NCBI GenBank assembly: GCA_013399875.1
Contig: VXAZ01006396.1
Span: 987,015-1,051,014 of the forward strand
Direction: 5' to 3'
DNA from: Gymnorhina tibicen
Lineage: Eukaryota; Chordata; Aves; Passeriformes; Artamidae
DNA: 64,000 nucleotides
Part shown: positions 11,884 to 24,960 of the stretch, one piece after another
Position numbering within the stretch: position 1 is the stretch's first letter
Layout of the letters: every line of letters begins with the position of its first letter
Notes under the pieces: generated by a model
What the model was told of the DNA's origin: nothing
Database searches by the model: none
Seen by the model: only the letters and a program-made list of their open reading frames with translations
Program-made: the position numbers and the translations under genes

Positions 11884-14800
11884 CTCCGTTAATCCTCCCT
11901 GACAAAGGCAGCTGGGAAGACAGGGGCTTCCAAGAAAAACGCTGCCTCCCCCATTCAGACATTTAAATAGCATTTGGTACTTTCACAAGGCACCTGCTCT
12001 CCAGGGCGATACATGCATTTAAGAAAAGCTACTATGGGAGAAAAGGAAGGGAAGAGCACCTCTCTTTCTAGAGAGAGCAAATGTGAATAATTAGTCATTA
12101 GTGCTAGGTTTTGCTTGTTTTTTAAATACATGGTAAACAGATACCTTTCTCTCAACAATCTTGATGACTACCATCCTTAATGAGGTTTTGGAAGTAGGTT
12201 ATGACTTCTCTGAGAAAGGGAATGAAAGAGCTTTCGCTCCCCTGTCCTCCCTTGCTGGGTGCCGGGCTTTTGGAAATTGCAGATAAAGCTATGTATTGCT
12301 GCAGTGTCCTTTGTGGCAGCAGTAAAACCAATAATTGCTTTTGAAGAAAAAGTGAAAGCATCAGAACAGAAATATAATGGGTTTATTTGCATTACTAGGA
12401 TTCTCTGGAATGTTAGGGTTTTGTGGCCTTTTTCCTTTTTTTTTTCCCCTTTCTTTCAATATATCCAAAAGAACTGGTAGAAAGTACTATCATGATCAGT
12501 ATCCTATCCAATTACATATATGGTGTGTGTATATACTTTATGACACAAGTCCCACCCAAACCAGCGAAAATATAGACTATGGAAGGGATTCTTATTCTAG
12601 TATGGAAACAGATATTTGCAAAGAAAACACACAGAGAAAGATCTATACAGTATTTTTGATACCTAATATGGCTTAAATAACTTCTATCACGACCAATCTT
12701 CTCTCTTCAATGACAAAACACAAGCTAAATTCAAAAAGCACACTTCAAAACATTGCCTGCTAGCCCCTGAGAATTGAACACAGATAATCTTTCTTTCAGG
12801 TGCAGCACATTATCTGATCAACACTACACAAACTGATTTCCATAAGAAATTCCAGCCTAATCATGCAACCTTCATGTTAATTTAAAAAATAGTCCTTGAT
12901 TTTGAAATAAAGTTGAAAGTATAGTGTCAGAACAAAGTGAAAGAGTTATCATTAGCCTTCAAATGTGACAAATAAGAAAGACACAAACAAGTGTCAGGAT
13001 AATTAAAAAGGCATTGTTCACTTTTTAGAAGAAAAAAAAATGAATTGCACGAGAAATATTAAGCTAACAAAGAAAGAGCAAATATGAGTAGAAAAAATGA
13101 CAGTTATCTGCAAAATTCATAAATGTGTCTTTTGTATAACCGTAATGATCATATTTTATGCTGTCATTTTACATTTAATTGCTCACCCTGGTACTTTACT
13201 TCATAGAAGCCATCAGTACCCCACAGAGCCAGATGCTGAATTGCAAAAAAACATACTGTGACCACAGACTTATAGGAAAGTAACTTTGCTGAGCTGTGGT
13301 GTATGACAAGTTAATTTTTGCAATTATACTTTTTCCAAGAATAAATGAAACTGCAGGTCATTACTATTCTATATCATTAAAAAGAGGCAGAAAATGTTCT
13401 TGATCATAAAGGCCTCAAACTCATTTTTTCATTACTTTGACATATGAAAGCAACTTTACAAGCTGCTTTTCTTCAATGTGACCTAATGAAATAAGCACCA
13501 CCTCAGCTGAAATATGTAAACATCTTGATACATTAAGAAGCACATAACTAAAGAATATTGTTACTATTACACAGTAAGCTAACCCATCATATGTCTAGCA
13601 GGAAAGAAATGCTATATGGCCTCTGCTTACTCACAGCTGTTAGCTCTTCTGTATTACACTGCATGTCAAAGTACTGAAGGGACACGGATGCTCAGTTGTC
13701 ACGAAGACTGAAATTGTCCCCTGTTCATTTCTCTTCCTATGAGACGTTAAATGTTAGAAATGTTTTTTAAAATAATTAAGCATGAGTAATGTCCATCACT
13801 GTCAAATTGTCTGTGCAATCAAACAGCAAGAGAGCAGATATCATTATGAAACACGTCTGCCTTCTGTATCTGTGCTTATGTTATCTGAAGACTTACTAAG
13901 AATTCAGAAGTTGGGATGTTCTTTACATTTCAAAATATTTACTGTACATGGAGAAATCAGAAATTCTCAGAGCATTCTTTCTCATAAAATGCTTTTTCAT
14001 TTTCTGCACAATTGCTTTACTTTCCCATCACCAATGCAAACTATAACACTCAAGTGAGGAGAAAAAGAGATTCTGCTTTCCAGATGAATATATTTATTAA
14101 GACAAAAGAATGAGAAGAAAATGTTTCAATTGTCATTGCATCTGTTTGCAATAAACGTCAAGAGCCTTTTAAAAAATTGACTACAGAGCTGACAAAAGAC
14201 ATCAGGTTGACAGGCAAAGAGCTGGAAATCCTCAGTTCACCCACTGAACGAGAAAATACAGGGACCCCCAAGCCACAAAACACCTTGGTTTTTCAGAATC
14301 TTCTCTGCCAACCCATCCAATCCTTACTATTGACTGAGTCACACATATAATTTGTTAGCACATCCTTTAGTATATCTCCTAAATTAAGAGTGATTATTTA
14401 CTTCAGTTTTCTTTTCTGAGAATGAGAGAGCAGAGGCCAATAGAGAGGTAATGGAAGAAATGGTCCAGTAAATCCTGTGACTGAGATTTTCAAATTCGTG
14501 GAATTAAATAGAAACAAAATCAAATAGATTTCTTAAAACAGTCCGCATGTTACTTCATACCTTCATATCCTATCCTCATCCAAATCCTAGTGCTTTCCTT
14601 CTGAACAAGACCCTTAACTACTCTGAAATTATTTATAAATGTTAAGAGTTTGATAATTTGGAATACCTCTCCCTCTTTCTTCCCTTGATCTCCTTGCATG
14701 GCAGCCATGGATCCCTACACACAAGATTCTCTCTGTTCATATACAGGTTCTGAAACAGCAGCTCTACAGTGTTTTCATAAACACACAACAAGCATCTAAA

Positions 14801-16379
14801 CACACTTGCTATCAAAAAAGAATACCACAAACAATGGACATAGCTGTTTTTTCTCCTACTTAAAATACTAAGAATTTATTGCTTCAAGGAAATGTTTTTG
14901 TCAAGAAGAAGAAATTAGAATTACAGAGGAAAAGAAGTATGGTTTGAACTGCACACCATTGCATACAAGTCTTCTGTGGAAATGAAACACTATCCAATTA
15001 ATTCTGTGTAGCTACAAAATAGGAGGAGGTTGTCCGTAAGCAGACAGGGCACCAAGCACCTTTTAAAATCTCCAGCGCCACAATTTTAATCTCAGTGCAT
15101 CCTATTTGCAAACAGATCATTGCTAAGGAGATAAAAATTTACTATTGTGAATAAAAGAATAATATTAAAATATATTCATAGTACTTAGTAAAGAATATAC
15201 ATCTTGTCCTGGATTACCAATTACTTTGCTAAAAATTTATATATGCAGCATGGAACCTCTTTTTCCAATTTTTTTTTTTTTTGTTCAATAAAGTTTTAAA
15301 GTCATGACTATTTACAGGATAAGGAATAAAAAAGCTTTCCTTTCCCACATATAGAGAAAAATTAGAAAATGGACACTCTGCTATTTTTAATCTAGCAATC
15401 TCTATCAGTACTCCTGTTCCAATGAATTTGACACATCACAATTATATTTAAAAATGAAAACACGAGAAAGCAGCAATCTGCAGCTCACTAACCATCAGCA
15501 CCTTTGCACCTGTGTAATGCAGCAACAATGAAAGGCAACACGTGTTCCCTTCTTGCTAGGGAGGCAGCATTTAGGAAAATGGTAAGAACCTGGAGCAGTT
15601 GTTGTGCGGTTACTTACATAAGAAAATATATGGTAAAATAATCTCGTCTGCATGGGCAAACCTTTGTAAACTTGTGAGAGTTAGCAGAGCTCAATACAGA
15701 GACATGGGATTACCTATGCAGAACAGTTCACAGAATCAGGGCTTAACACGTGAAGGACTAAAACCTACCTACTATCTCTCCCCTTCTTTCACTGTCAGCT
15801 TTCATCTGTATTCATTATTTTCAATGTAAAACTGCTTTTGCATACCTCACAACATACCTACATTTTATTATATGCATGACTAGAAGAAAAAAAAAAGTAT
15901 TATCCTACAGGAGACTGCTTGGGCTTTTTTTCTGAACCCTTTAAAACTCGCTTTCACCTTCAAACCAAAAGCAACAATTTTCGACAACTAATAAGCAAAT
16001 TTAAAACAAAATACTGTTAAAGCTCTTGTTCACAAAACAACATTAAAGCCACAGTACTGCCACTTGATACATTATGAGAAACAAAAATAAAACACTTGTT
16101 AAAATATAATAATGTAATAATGTAAATACGAAAAAATAGCAGATGCTCTTTAACTGTCAAATACGGATTTTTTATAGCTGGTACACAATTTACTGTCATA
16201 GGCGCTTCGGTGCTACAGAAGTATTAGTACAGCTATTAACTATTTAATTCTTTAGCTGACACTGTTTTAGGACAGGGATTTAAATAATTTACTTCTACAT
16301 TCGACTGTTTAAATTTTGCTGCTAGGAATTCGTGCAACAAAGTTGTAGGAAAAAACACATGACGCTTGTTGATAGTGAT
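11884..16379. other. Non-coding stretch, nothing recognised
   Basis: AT-rich with homopolymer runs (for example T14 at 15269-15282). No coding exon, RNA gene or known transposon was recognised. Confidence 0.6.
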
Positions 16380-17560
16380 ATAAGACAGGATTATTATAAA
16401 AACCAATTATATCTTTTCATTCTCTTTTGCTTAATTAAAGCAAGAAGAATCACTATCTTTCTCAGCAGTAATCATGTGGAAGCTATATAGCACAGATACA
16501 GTAATTAACTTAACCTTATCACTTAACTCTATTGGGTCATTGGAGTGAGGCACAGTATCAGTGCTCAGAATCAATGCTGTAATGCTAACATCTTTGAGCA
16601 GTTCGGAGATTGAATAATGCCATTGGTAAATGGACAGTCTTTGTTCCTGCTTAGCTATGCTGGATAAATGTTCCTGCTCATAACTTTAATATGGCAGCTT
16701 AACCATTTAATCATTGTACATTAATACATTATCAATATTGTGAACATGTAAGTACAAAATTACTTGTCAAAGTAATCAGATATTACCGATTTTTGTGCAT
16801 AAATACGATACGTGTGGGATTTTGTCTTAATTATATATTTTCATGAAAAAAGATATAGCCCAGATTTTTTTTTTTCATTTAAGAGAGATTGAAAGGAATG
16901 ATCATTTCTAAACATGAACTTATTTTTCCTTCATCTAAAGAAGATTTTTAAAATGAAAAGGAATGTTCTGTATTTTCTGTGGTAAATTAGCCAAGTGTGC
17001 AAAGTTTAGTGCATTTTAGCGATACAGGGGATACTTGGGCATCTGGGGGATTTTCATAACTGAAGACTTGTGCTGTATCACAACAAATTAAGCGTAATTA
17101 AACACTCTGTTCAGTGTCTATTGTTAATTGCAGCAGCTAATTTGATGCTTAGTTAGTGTTACGTTCCGAACTATTTCCAAGCACGCAGAATTCTTCAGTT
17201 AAGACTGCTTGCTTATAGCTCTAAATATAATTTTTTCACCCTCATTTGACAGATTTTAGCTCATTTATTACTTTTGTTAAACGATCAGAAATTCCCTTGC
17301 CAAGACAGTACTTTGAGGTCCTTCACTTTCACCAAGTCAGACACTAAATCATAGGGGACAATTATCAGCAAATGCTCTCCGACAGGCCCTAAGCCTGCTG
17401 AGGTAATGCAGCTGACAAACTTTGATGCGCCATGCCCGTGCACATTATGTTCACGTAGTGTGTACATCTGGGCACCCTTTATGGCGATGCAGCAAACAGC
17501 CAATCATTTATTCCACTCTAATTAGCACACATGTAAATCCTCACCAATCAAGCCACTCAC
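16380..17560. promoter_or_regulatory. Candidate conserved non-coding element block
   Basis: This block has little simple sequence and is rich in transcription-factor-like words. These include homeobox-type TTAATTA, TAATTAG and TAATTAAA cores (16433, 17096, 17519) and AAGCGTAATTAAACACT near 17090. CCAATCATTTATTCC lies near 17501, and scattered CpGs (GATGCGCC, TACGTTCCG) persist in AT-rich DNA. It resembles vertebrate enhancers near developmental genes. It is not coding: a 72-codon open frame at 17285-17503 (minus) has no domain. Conservation is inferred from texture only; no alignment was possible. Confidence 0.35.
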
Positions 17561-17639
17561 AGGGTTACCGTTGTGGCAGCCATACAACAAGCTGGCAGGA
17601 CACGGGAAGAAAGTACAAGAAGCAACTATTGGGTTTGAT

Positions 17640-17960
17640 TTGAACCTGCCGTCACGCCACGGCAGGTCCCCCCAGTCCTGACTGTAACCAGCTCTCCCCT
17701 TCACAACCCATCATCGAGCTCCACGCGAAAAAGGTCATCGGGCAGACTGCTGCCCGGCCAAGATGCTTTGATTCTTTGCAGGCTCTGGGAGCACACCTGA
17801 AGCGACGCAAGGCTCCGATTGCTCACAGCGCCGGAGCTGTCGCAGGCAAAAGTCAGCGCAGCTCTAAAGCATGCGGCACAGCATGGAGTACGTGCTACCT
17901 CAAAGAAGCACTGTCCACCTCAATATTTTAGACCCCGTTATGTCGCCAGGAAACTATCTG
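17640..17960. other. Moderately CpG-rich patch
   Basis: CpGs are frequent (CCACGCGAAAAAGG, GAAGCGACGCAAGG, CAGCGCCGGAGC) compared with the flanks. The density is well below that of the islands at 1.5 and 57.6 kb. It directly follows the 16.4-17.6 kb block and may belong to the same regulatory region, or simply be a GC-rich patch. No exon was recognised. Confidence 0.35.
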
Positions 17961-19439
17961 CCAGGTGTCAGCATCCCTTTTCTTCCTCACAAGCCCAGGT
18001 GCTTCTGCGGTAACCCTTTTATTTTGAAATAAGTAGCAAACGCCTTCAAAAGGACAGATTCAAGCATTCAGAAAATCTACTGACACTGGTTTATATTATG
18101 CAACTCCAAAGAATACAGTGTGCTTTGAAATACCTAAAGTGGTTAGCTCCCATTTCCCAAAATTGAATCAAAGCACTATGTAAGACCCTACAGTGCTATT
18201 CATTACTAAATTAGAAAATGCTCTACTTCAAAACAGCTTTAAAATGTTCATGCAGATTGTCAAGGATACAACAGTTAGCCTAATAAAAGTATTCCTCAAA
18301 ACACAGTATTTCTTTTTAGAACAAAAATCCACTTAAATCCTGTACCTTCTTGCTTTCAGTGCTTACTGCAAGAAAAAAAAACAAAAAAAGCAAGTAAGCC
18401 TGCATTTAGCAGTAGGATTTCGCTTCACTGATTTACATTTTTATTCAATGGACTTCAGGGATGGAAAGACACATCCACTAAATGCATTTCCAACTTTTTA
18501 TACTTATGTGTATTTCTACTCATCATTTATCTTTATCTACATCTAATTAAACATGTTTACAAATTGATTTGTTATATTATACAAATTAATGAAGCAACTA
18601 GCTATGAGAAGTATGGCATTGGTTCAGTTTTCAAACAATTTGTCAATAAAGTGTCACTAGAAATTATTCTTTTTTTTTTTTTTTTCTTATAATTATTCTT
18701 GTAAAATTGTATGGACAACCAGAACAGAGGGACAGAAAGGAAAACTAAATTGTGCTGTTCCTTCTCCAGATAAACTGGATCAAAGACAGCAGGATGAGAA
18801 AAATCTGTTCAAGAACTGTTAGAATCTTATTTTTAATCGAGTTTTACAAACAAAAGAAAATTTTAAATGAGTTTATCTTCTCACAGTAACATAAAACTGG
18901 GAAAATAATGCAGTGAATATTGTACATCTACTAAAAACCAACGAAGCAAGCAAGCACATTTATCTCAGCTTCCATGAACAGAAAAATACTAGGATGTGGT
19001 AAAGAGAAGTTTCTTCCTCACATTATGGAAGCTTTCATTGTTGATGCTGCCTCTCCAGTTAGTCTCCCTTTCCTACAGAGCTACCACCAAGGGGAAAAGC
19101 AGGTTGTAGCTCTCAGCATGGTACAGGCACTCAGGTAAAATGTCTCTGCCATATTAGCAAGAAATCTACTGCTGGGGGTGTCCAGCCATCACACAAAGCC
19201 CGCCTGCCCCAGCAATCACTCAACCCCCAGCCAAAACCAACTATTTCCATGCCTCCTGAAGCCCCGTGAAACTTTTAGTACAGGGGTACTTTTGGTACAG
19301 GGGACAGAGAGATCACTATGAATACCCCCAACCCCAATAAGTGATCTTTTCAGGATTCTTACCTAACTACACACTATCAGGAGGCTTCCAGTGAAAATGG
19401 CAGGATATTGTTGGCACCACAAACTCAAACACAGAAGGC
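17961..19439. other. Non-coding stretch, nothing recognised
   Basis: AT-rich. A T16 run at 18670-18685 is flanked by a short direct repeat (AATTATTCTT) on either side. It does not look like a recognisable retroposon tail. Confidence 0.6.
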
Positions 19440-19930
19440 CCTCATGGGCCTGAAGCCATGCCTATGTCAGGCATGCAGGAGGCAGCACCCTCTCCCCTTG
19501 GGCTCTGCCAGCCAAGCCCTGGGTCAGACCCCATTCCCGCAGAGGGAGCGGGGCCCTCGTTGAGCCCCAGTGGGCAGGGATGCTCCCAGCAGCAGATTGG
19601 CTGCCCTGGTGCCGGCATGGCACAGGCAGAAACCCCACGAGCCATGTTCAGATGGAGGCACCTACACTGCCCAGGAATAGGGTAATGCAAAGGAAGAATG
19701 AAATAAGGTCCTGTGGTGATCAACAGCTGAGCATCACACTGCTCCCTGCAGCAACAAACATCGGCCGCTGCCTCCTGGGCCAGTTACTGGATAAAGTCAC
19801 CACAAAGCAGGGTCTGTGCTGCCCAGAGCATCTGAGGGAAAGGTGGCAACCAAAGCACATTTCTCTGAGCAAACAGAAAGGCCAGAGACAGACTGCCCAC
19901 CTACACCAGCTCCTTGGCAATTCTACACAG
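19440..19930. other. GC-rich patch without recognised gene
   Basis: Markedly more G+C than its surroundings but with few CpGs, so not a CpG island. Open frames of 75 to 145 codons run on both strands (19442-20017). They reflect the low frequency of stop codons in GC-rich DNA, and none shows a recognisable domain. It could be an old, unrecognised repeat or exon-poor transcript. Confidence 0.4.
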
Positions 19931-22305
19931 ATAAATGAAAAAATACATAATGATTTTATATTCTCCTTTTCAGATGTGTCTATCAATTTTTTTTTATTTA
20001 TGCTTGATGCAAGATAGGATTTTTCCTTTCCTCATTATCCCAGAATGAAAGAATATTGTCCATGTAACAATGCAATAAAATTTTGAACACAAATGCTTAC
20101 AAACTGCTCAAAGCTCACTAAGTATCCCCTTTGATCTGTTAATAAAATAAATAGAGCAACACATTAAGTAATCTGATCTAATACTAAAAAAAAAATTGTG
20201 CTTTTTAATCCTCCTTCTAGTTTATGGGCACTTACTTTTTTATTTATTATGTGTCATTTAATTGGAAAATTAAAACAACTCAGTAGTTCCATTCTGCATT
20301 CTGAACTGCAGCTGCTTTACATCTTGCAGCTATACAAAAAATGTTTAGAAGTTATACATTAGGAGTTTTTAACAAGCTTTAACTACAAGATCCACTTACT
20401 TCACTTCATTGCATACTGGTGGATGTTCTCTGACAGCATAGTAAGAAAAACGTAACAGTAGTTGCATCATCGTAATCATCATCAGATCCCCCAAATCCTG
20501 TAGCCACGCCAGAAAAGGCAGCAATGCCCCTATGCCATCTGCATGTCACTTCAACTACTCCACTGTCAGCAAGCTGGCCAGCCCACAACAGTAGTTGGGT
20601 CAGCATGACTGCCCTGCAGCCTTTCAAAACCTGACCTTTTTGTCACATATGAGTCAGAGAGCATTATTCTACCAGTATGCATGGCTCTAGCAGGGCCACA
20701 CACTCAAAACAGCATCCCAGCCACCTTGAGGAAGTAGAGAACAGATATAAGAAACCATCCAGAATGATAGATGATCCTGAGAACATGAAAAAAGTAAATG
20801 AAATACAGGAGACCTCTGTTTTCATTAGGGGGGAAAAAATCCTCAGTGAGGATTAATAAAAATTGTGAAGGGAACTGACGCAATCACTGTAGGTGGCTAT
20901 CTCAGCTCATCTCAAATGCAAAGGCGAGGAAAGCTCGCCGTAGCTATAAAAGGCAAAGGCAATCAGGCAAGAAGGGCAAATATGTAGGAACTCTAATTAA
21001 CGAACAATAAATGCATAAAATAAACTGCCAAAAGATGAAATCAAAGCAGGTACCTTTTTTTTTTTTTTAATGAGACAATACACTGGTCCACAATCACTTT
21101 TTTGTAGCAATTTAATTATGACAATGAATAGCGTGTAATTTTTTTTTCTTGTTTCTTATCAGAAATTGTAAAGCAGCTTGTTCAAGTAACAAAAATAGGT
21201 ATTTTTTTGTTCATTTTCTCTTTAAACATACTTCCATCACCTTAATGGCATAAAAGACTGATCTGCTGTGTAAATTCTTGCCTGTTGAGCTTACCTGAAC
21301 CAACATGCACCACTAGCAGGCACAGCATTGTCACAACAGTGCCCAAAGATAGCTTATTTGCAATTTGCAGAATCTGCCTGTTTAAATTAAAGGAAAATTC
21401 AGTGCTTTATGATATCCAATGAGTATAAAATTTTGTGATTGCAATGACATTTTCTGTACTAAACTCTACTCATCATTTGCTCTAGACACCATTTGCTATC
21501 CATTCCTGGAATGCATGATAGTATTTCAGTAGTCTATAGAACAACTGGAACACCTCTATCCAACATATTTAAGTAAATAAATACAAATATGATCTAAAAT
21601 TCCCATTAAGTAAGAAGATCCTAATGTCAATTTATGCTTTAAAATTCTGAAATAGAAAATTAATTAATTTGAAATTATTGACTAATTTTTTAAGAAGTTT
21701 TACCCCATATAAAACTTTTTGTAAATTTTAGATTATCTGGGATGGAGCACCTTATATTATATCAATTATATAATTTGTTTCACCATACCTATGCCTCAGG
21801 TGTTTTACCTGCCAAAATTAAGCCCGTGGCTTAGCCAAACCATTCACTACATGAGACAGAAGACACAGAGCAGTATTTGCAAATAGAGAAAAGCATATGA
21901 CCAACAGCCCACACAAGCTATCTAATACAAAAGATGAGTGGTTATTCCAGAGAATGTGAGTAAAGGACTCTGAGATTGCCTTCTATAAAGCCATGTTAGC
22001 TACTTATGACGAAAAGCACTTTTCTATTCGTCACTCTCAGGACTGTACTCAAGCTAAAATGCTCTCCCTGGATCACCACAACTGGACCCAATTCTTCCAT
22101 ACTCACGCTCACTGTTGAATAATGGCTAAAGAGATCTTTGAGGATCTCAACACTACCATTGCTGCCAAACACAGAGATTCCAGTGAGTCACCGGACGCCT
22201 GGCAGAACTTTCCCATGCCACATATCTTTCTTCAGAGGATAAATAAGAAAATGACAAGGAATGACAGTCAAAGGCTTGATATGTTCATGTACCTTGGCCT
22301 ATGGA
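19931..22305. other. Non-coding stretch with a small hairpin and TATA motif
   Basis: Mostly AT-rich sequence. At 20923-20939 there is a 6-bp perfect stem (GGCGAG / CTCGCC) with a GAAAG loop. Six bases later a consensus TATA word, TATAAAAGG, begins at 20945. No obvious first exon or coding sequence follows, so I do not call a promoter here. Confidence 0.45.
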
Positions 22306-22307
22306 CT

Positions 22308-22358
22308 CACCCCTGCTCCCTGCCTTTTTTCTTTCTTTTTTTTCCCCTTTTTTTTTTT
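22308..22358. repeat. Polypyrimidine tract
   Basis: Some 50 bases of almost pure C and T (TGCTCCCTGCC then runs of T6, T8, CCCC and T12). It is interrupted only by single G residues. It could mimic a splice-acceptor tract, but the following sequence is not a recognisable exon. Confidence 0.9.
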
Positions 22359-22359
22359 A

Positions 22360-24225
22360 AATCTGTCACCTCCACTATTCCTGTTTCAACCAGTCATGAA
22401 ATTTCATTGTCTGTTATGGCCATCTCCTTATTTACAGGGCCTGTAGGCATTAATTTTATTTAATATACTATATGCTTGACACTCCACATGGTGTTAATGA
22501 GTTGCCAGCTGCCTGTTGTGATACAAGAAGTAACCATAAACCCAGTGTCGCCTTTACTCCTGTGCTGGTTCGGTTTTCTATTGTGACACATAAATGTCAA
22601 CTGGTATGATCAGAAGTAAACAGTCATGACAGACAGGAAAAAAGGAGCTGACAGTTGAAGGTGATGATATCCATTAGGCTTCTACAGCTGCCACCTCCTG
22701 GGGAGACTGCTGAAGGATTTGAAATGTGGTGCAGAGCTCCTGGCTAACATGGCTCTATGACAAAGAATATGCTTACCTTCAAAATACCTGGCCTACCACC
22801 TAACCATCTGGCTTATTATCATTCAGATAAATCCACTTATATGCAGAGGAAGGAGAAAGCCATGATGGAACACCAGAAGTGCATAAAAAGGGCAGAATCA
22901 TTAGTCAATCAGCCCGATGATTCTCGAACAGTTGTTAAGGGAGCACGTCATTGCCTTGCTCACTTAACCATGGACATAAAAGAAAAGAGCTTCCCAAAAA
23001 GAGAGTTTAAGATTTCAATTAAATTAAGCTGAATCTTAAGATGTCCATCAAGAGTAGTTAGAAAGATTATGTCCAAGTCAATCTTTATTCACGTTTCACT
23101 CTTTGTGATAGTAGATTAAATACTTCATTTTGTTGAACAGAGAACTTTTATCTGATAAATGCAGAAGTAAGAAAAATCACTTAGGTTAAATACCAAACCA
23201 GTTTTCTTATCACAACCCGCTCCACTGGACTTTAAGTTGTGCAAACCAACCAAAGCCTGTATTTGACGTGTGAGAGGATGATTGAGGAAATCTGAGACCT
23301 CCCAGTGCGTGCAAACCCCCAGCAGACACCAGTGCCTTTGCTCTCTCTCCCCCACACCTCTCCGACACATTCACAAAGATGTCAGGGCAGAATGCAATCC
23401 TCAGATGGCACATGTACCTCTAGGCTGCTGCAATTTATGCCAGGGCTAACATAGCTCAGCCCAGAAAATTAGAGCTGTAACTGCTTCCATGATCTCCTCC
23501 TTCCATCCCCCAACACCAAGAGCAGTATTTTTCCTTATATGCAGCTCAGGTAATTGCCTTTATTATACACAATATTCATTCCTTAGATTTCCATCACCAA
23601 TAGAGCTATTATAAATTATTTTAGCTATACTCTTCATGCTTTTACCCCAGTATTGATTTTATTTTTAATGTAAACTTTTAAATTATAATGCCAGATAAAC
23701 AACTACTTATATAGCTACAAAGGCTAAATTAGCAAGACTTGAGAGAAAAGTGCTGAAGATATTTGATATGAAACATTAAAAGCAAATGTTATTTTACGTA
23801 ATAATAAAATGTAAAAAAATGCAAATGTAAATGTAGTTCCACCTTCCAGTGTACAGCAATAATAAAGTATTAGATTCAAGCTTCATAATTAACTTAATCA
23901 GATGGAGTTTTCTTTAATTCCCTAATTCCTTTCCTTCAGCCATCTAAGCTTTACTCAGCTTGAAGAATACAATCATGAAAAACACCAGCAGATACTACTG
24001 AAAATGTCTCCCTTTGCTTGTGTTACAGTAAAGCACAGAGTACTTTGCAGCATGTCTAGTATTCGGCCACTGTAGTATTTTAGACATACAGGAACACATC
24101 CCCACATCTGCTAAGAAAATACCTTCCTGTGCCTCTGACACAGGACTTGGGGAATGCCTCCTTTAAGCAGCTAACCTGAACACAGAATTTAAAGCCATGC
24201 TTCGTCTGGTCTCTATGAAGGTAAG
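22360..24225. other. Non-coding stretch, nothing recognised
   Basis: Contains a 91-codon open frame at 22757-23032 whose protein matches no family I know. Otherwise AT-rich sequence with no repeat or RNA gene recognised. Confidence 0.5.
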
Positions 24226-24229
24226 CACA

Positions 24230-24960
24230 CATAATTACTGTATGCAGAATCTCAGCATTTGCAATTAGTTGAAAGCAATTCCAGTAAAAAATAAACCCGT
24301 TATACCATGGAATTAGAGCAATAGGTTAAATTGCAATTTTTGTCAACAAGTCCATTTTTACTCTATCGATTTGCGCAAGGTGATACAATGCACTGATTTG
24401 AATCTTATACACAGAAGTGATATTGCACTAATTGAAAAATAATTGGATTTGCCCCACTTTATAACAGATTCCTTTGCACTATCAAAGTTCTAATCTCTGA
24501 TGAGTTTTGCAAAACTCACAACCTAAATATCACTGATTTATATCTTAATTCAGATGTGTCAAATATTTCAAGGTGAGGAATTCCAAAACAGCAGCCTGTG
24601 CAGACTGCAATGCAAACATGAAACAAAAGTAAAACTGCTAACATTTTCTTTCCATATATTGTAGCAAATTAATTGTGTGTTTTGGTAACGTAGCTTATTA
24701 GTTTTGCATAATTTAAGTTTTAATTCATCGTTTAATTTTTAATTAAGTAGTCTCTTTCAAGATGAGCTTTCTACTTGCATTTTAGTTAGATGCTAAACAT
24801 GCAATGCATAAAAGCAGTGGCAAGAATGTAATATTTAGTTCATATGATTTCCCTGTGATTTCAGACATGAAAGTAACCAATTTTTCAGAGTATAAAATAA
24901 CAGCAATTGTAAAATGTCATATAAATTTTAAATAATTAAAGACCTCTGAAAATATCTGAA
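24230..24960. promoter_or_regulatory. Candidate conserved non-coding element block
   Basis: AT-rich but not simple. It contains TTTGCGCAAGG and AATCTCTGATGAG-type words, repeated TAATTA / AATTAAT homeobox cores (24664, 24712-24750), ATCGAT, and ATTTGCAATT-like words. Stop codons fill every frame. This texture is typical of enhancers in gene deserts. Conservation was not tested, so the call rests on appearance alone. Confidence 0.25.

Noticed and set aside
19580..20017. 145-codon plus-strand frame in the GC-rich patch
   Set aside because: GC-rich composition lowers stop frequency in all frames here. Competing frames on both strands and no domain.
22122..23032. Two open frames (22122-22463 and 22757-23032) with protein-like charge content
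   Set aside because: The first runs into a polypyrimidine tract that yields poly-Phe. The second resembles no known family. Neither has splice sites in frame that I could support.
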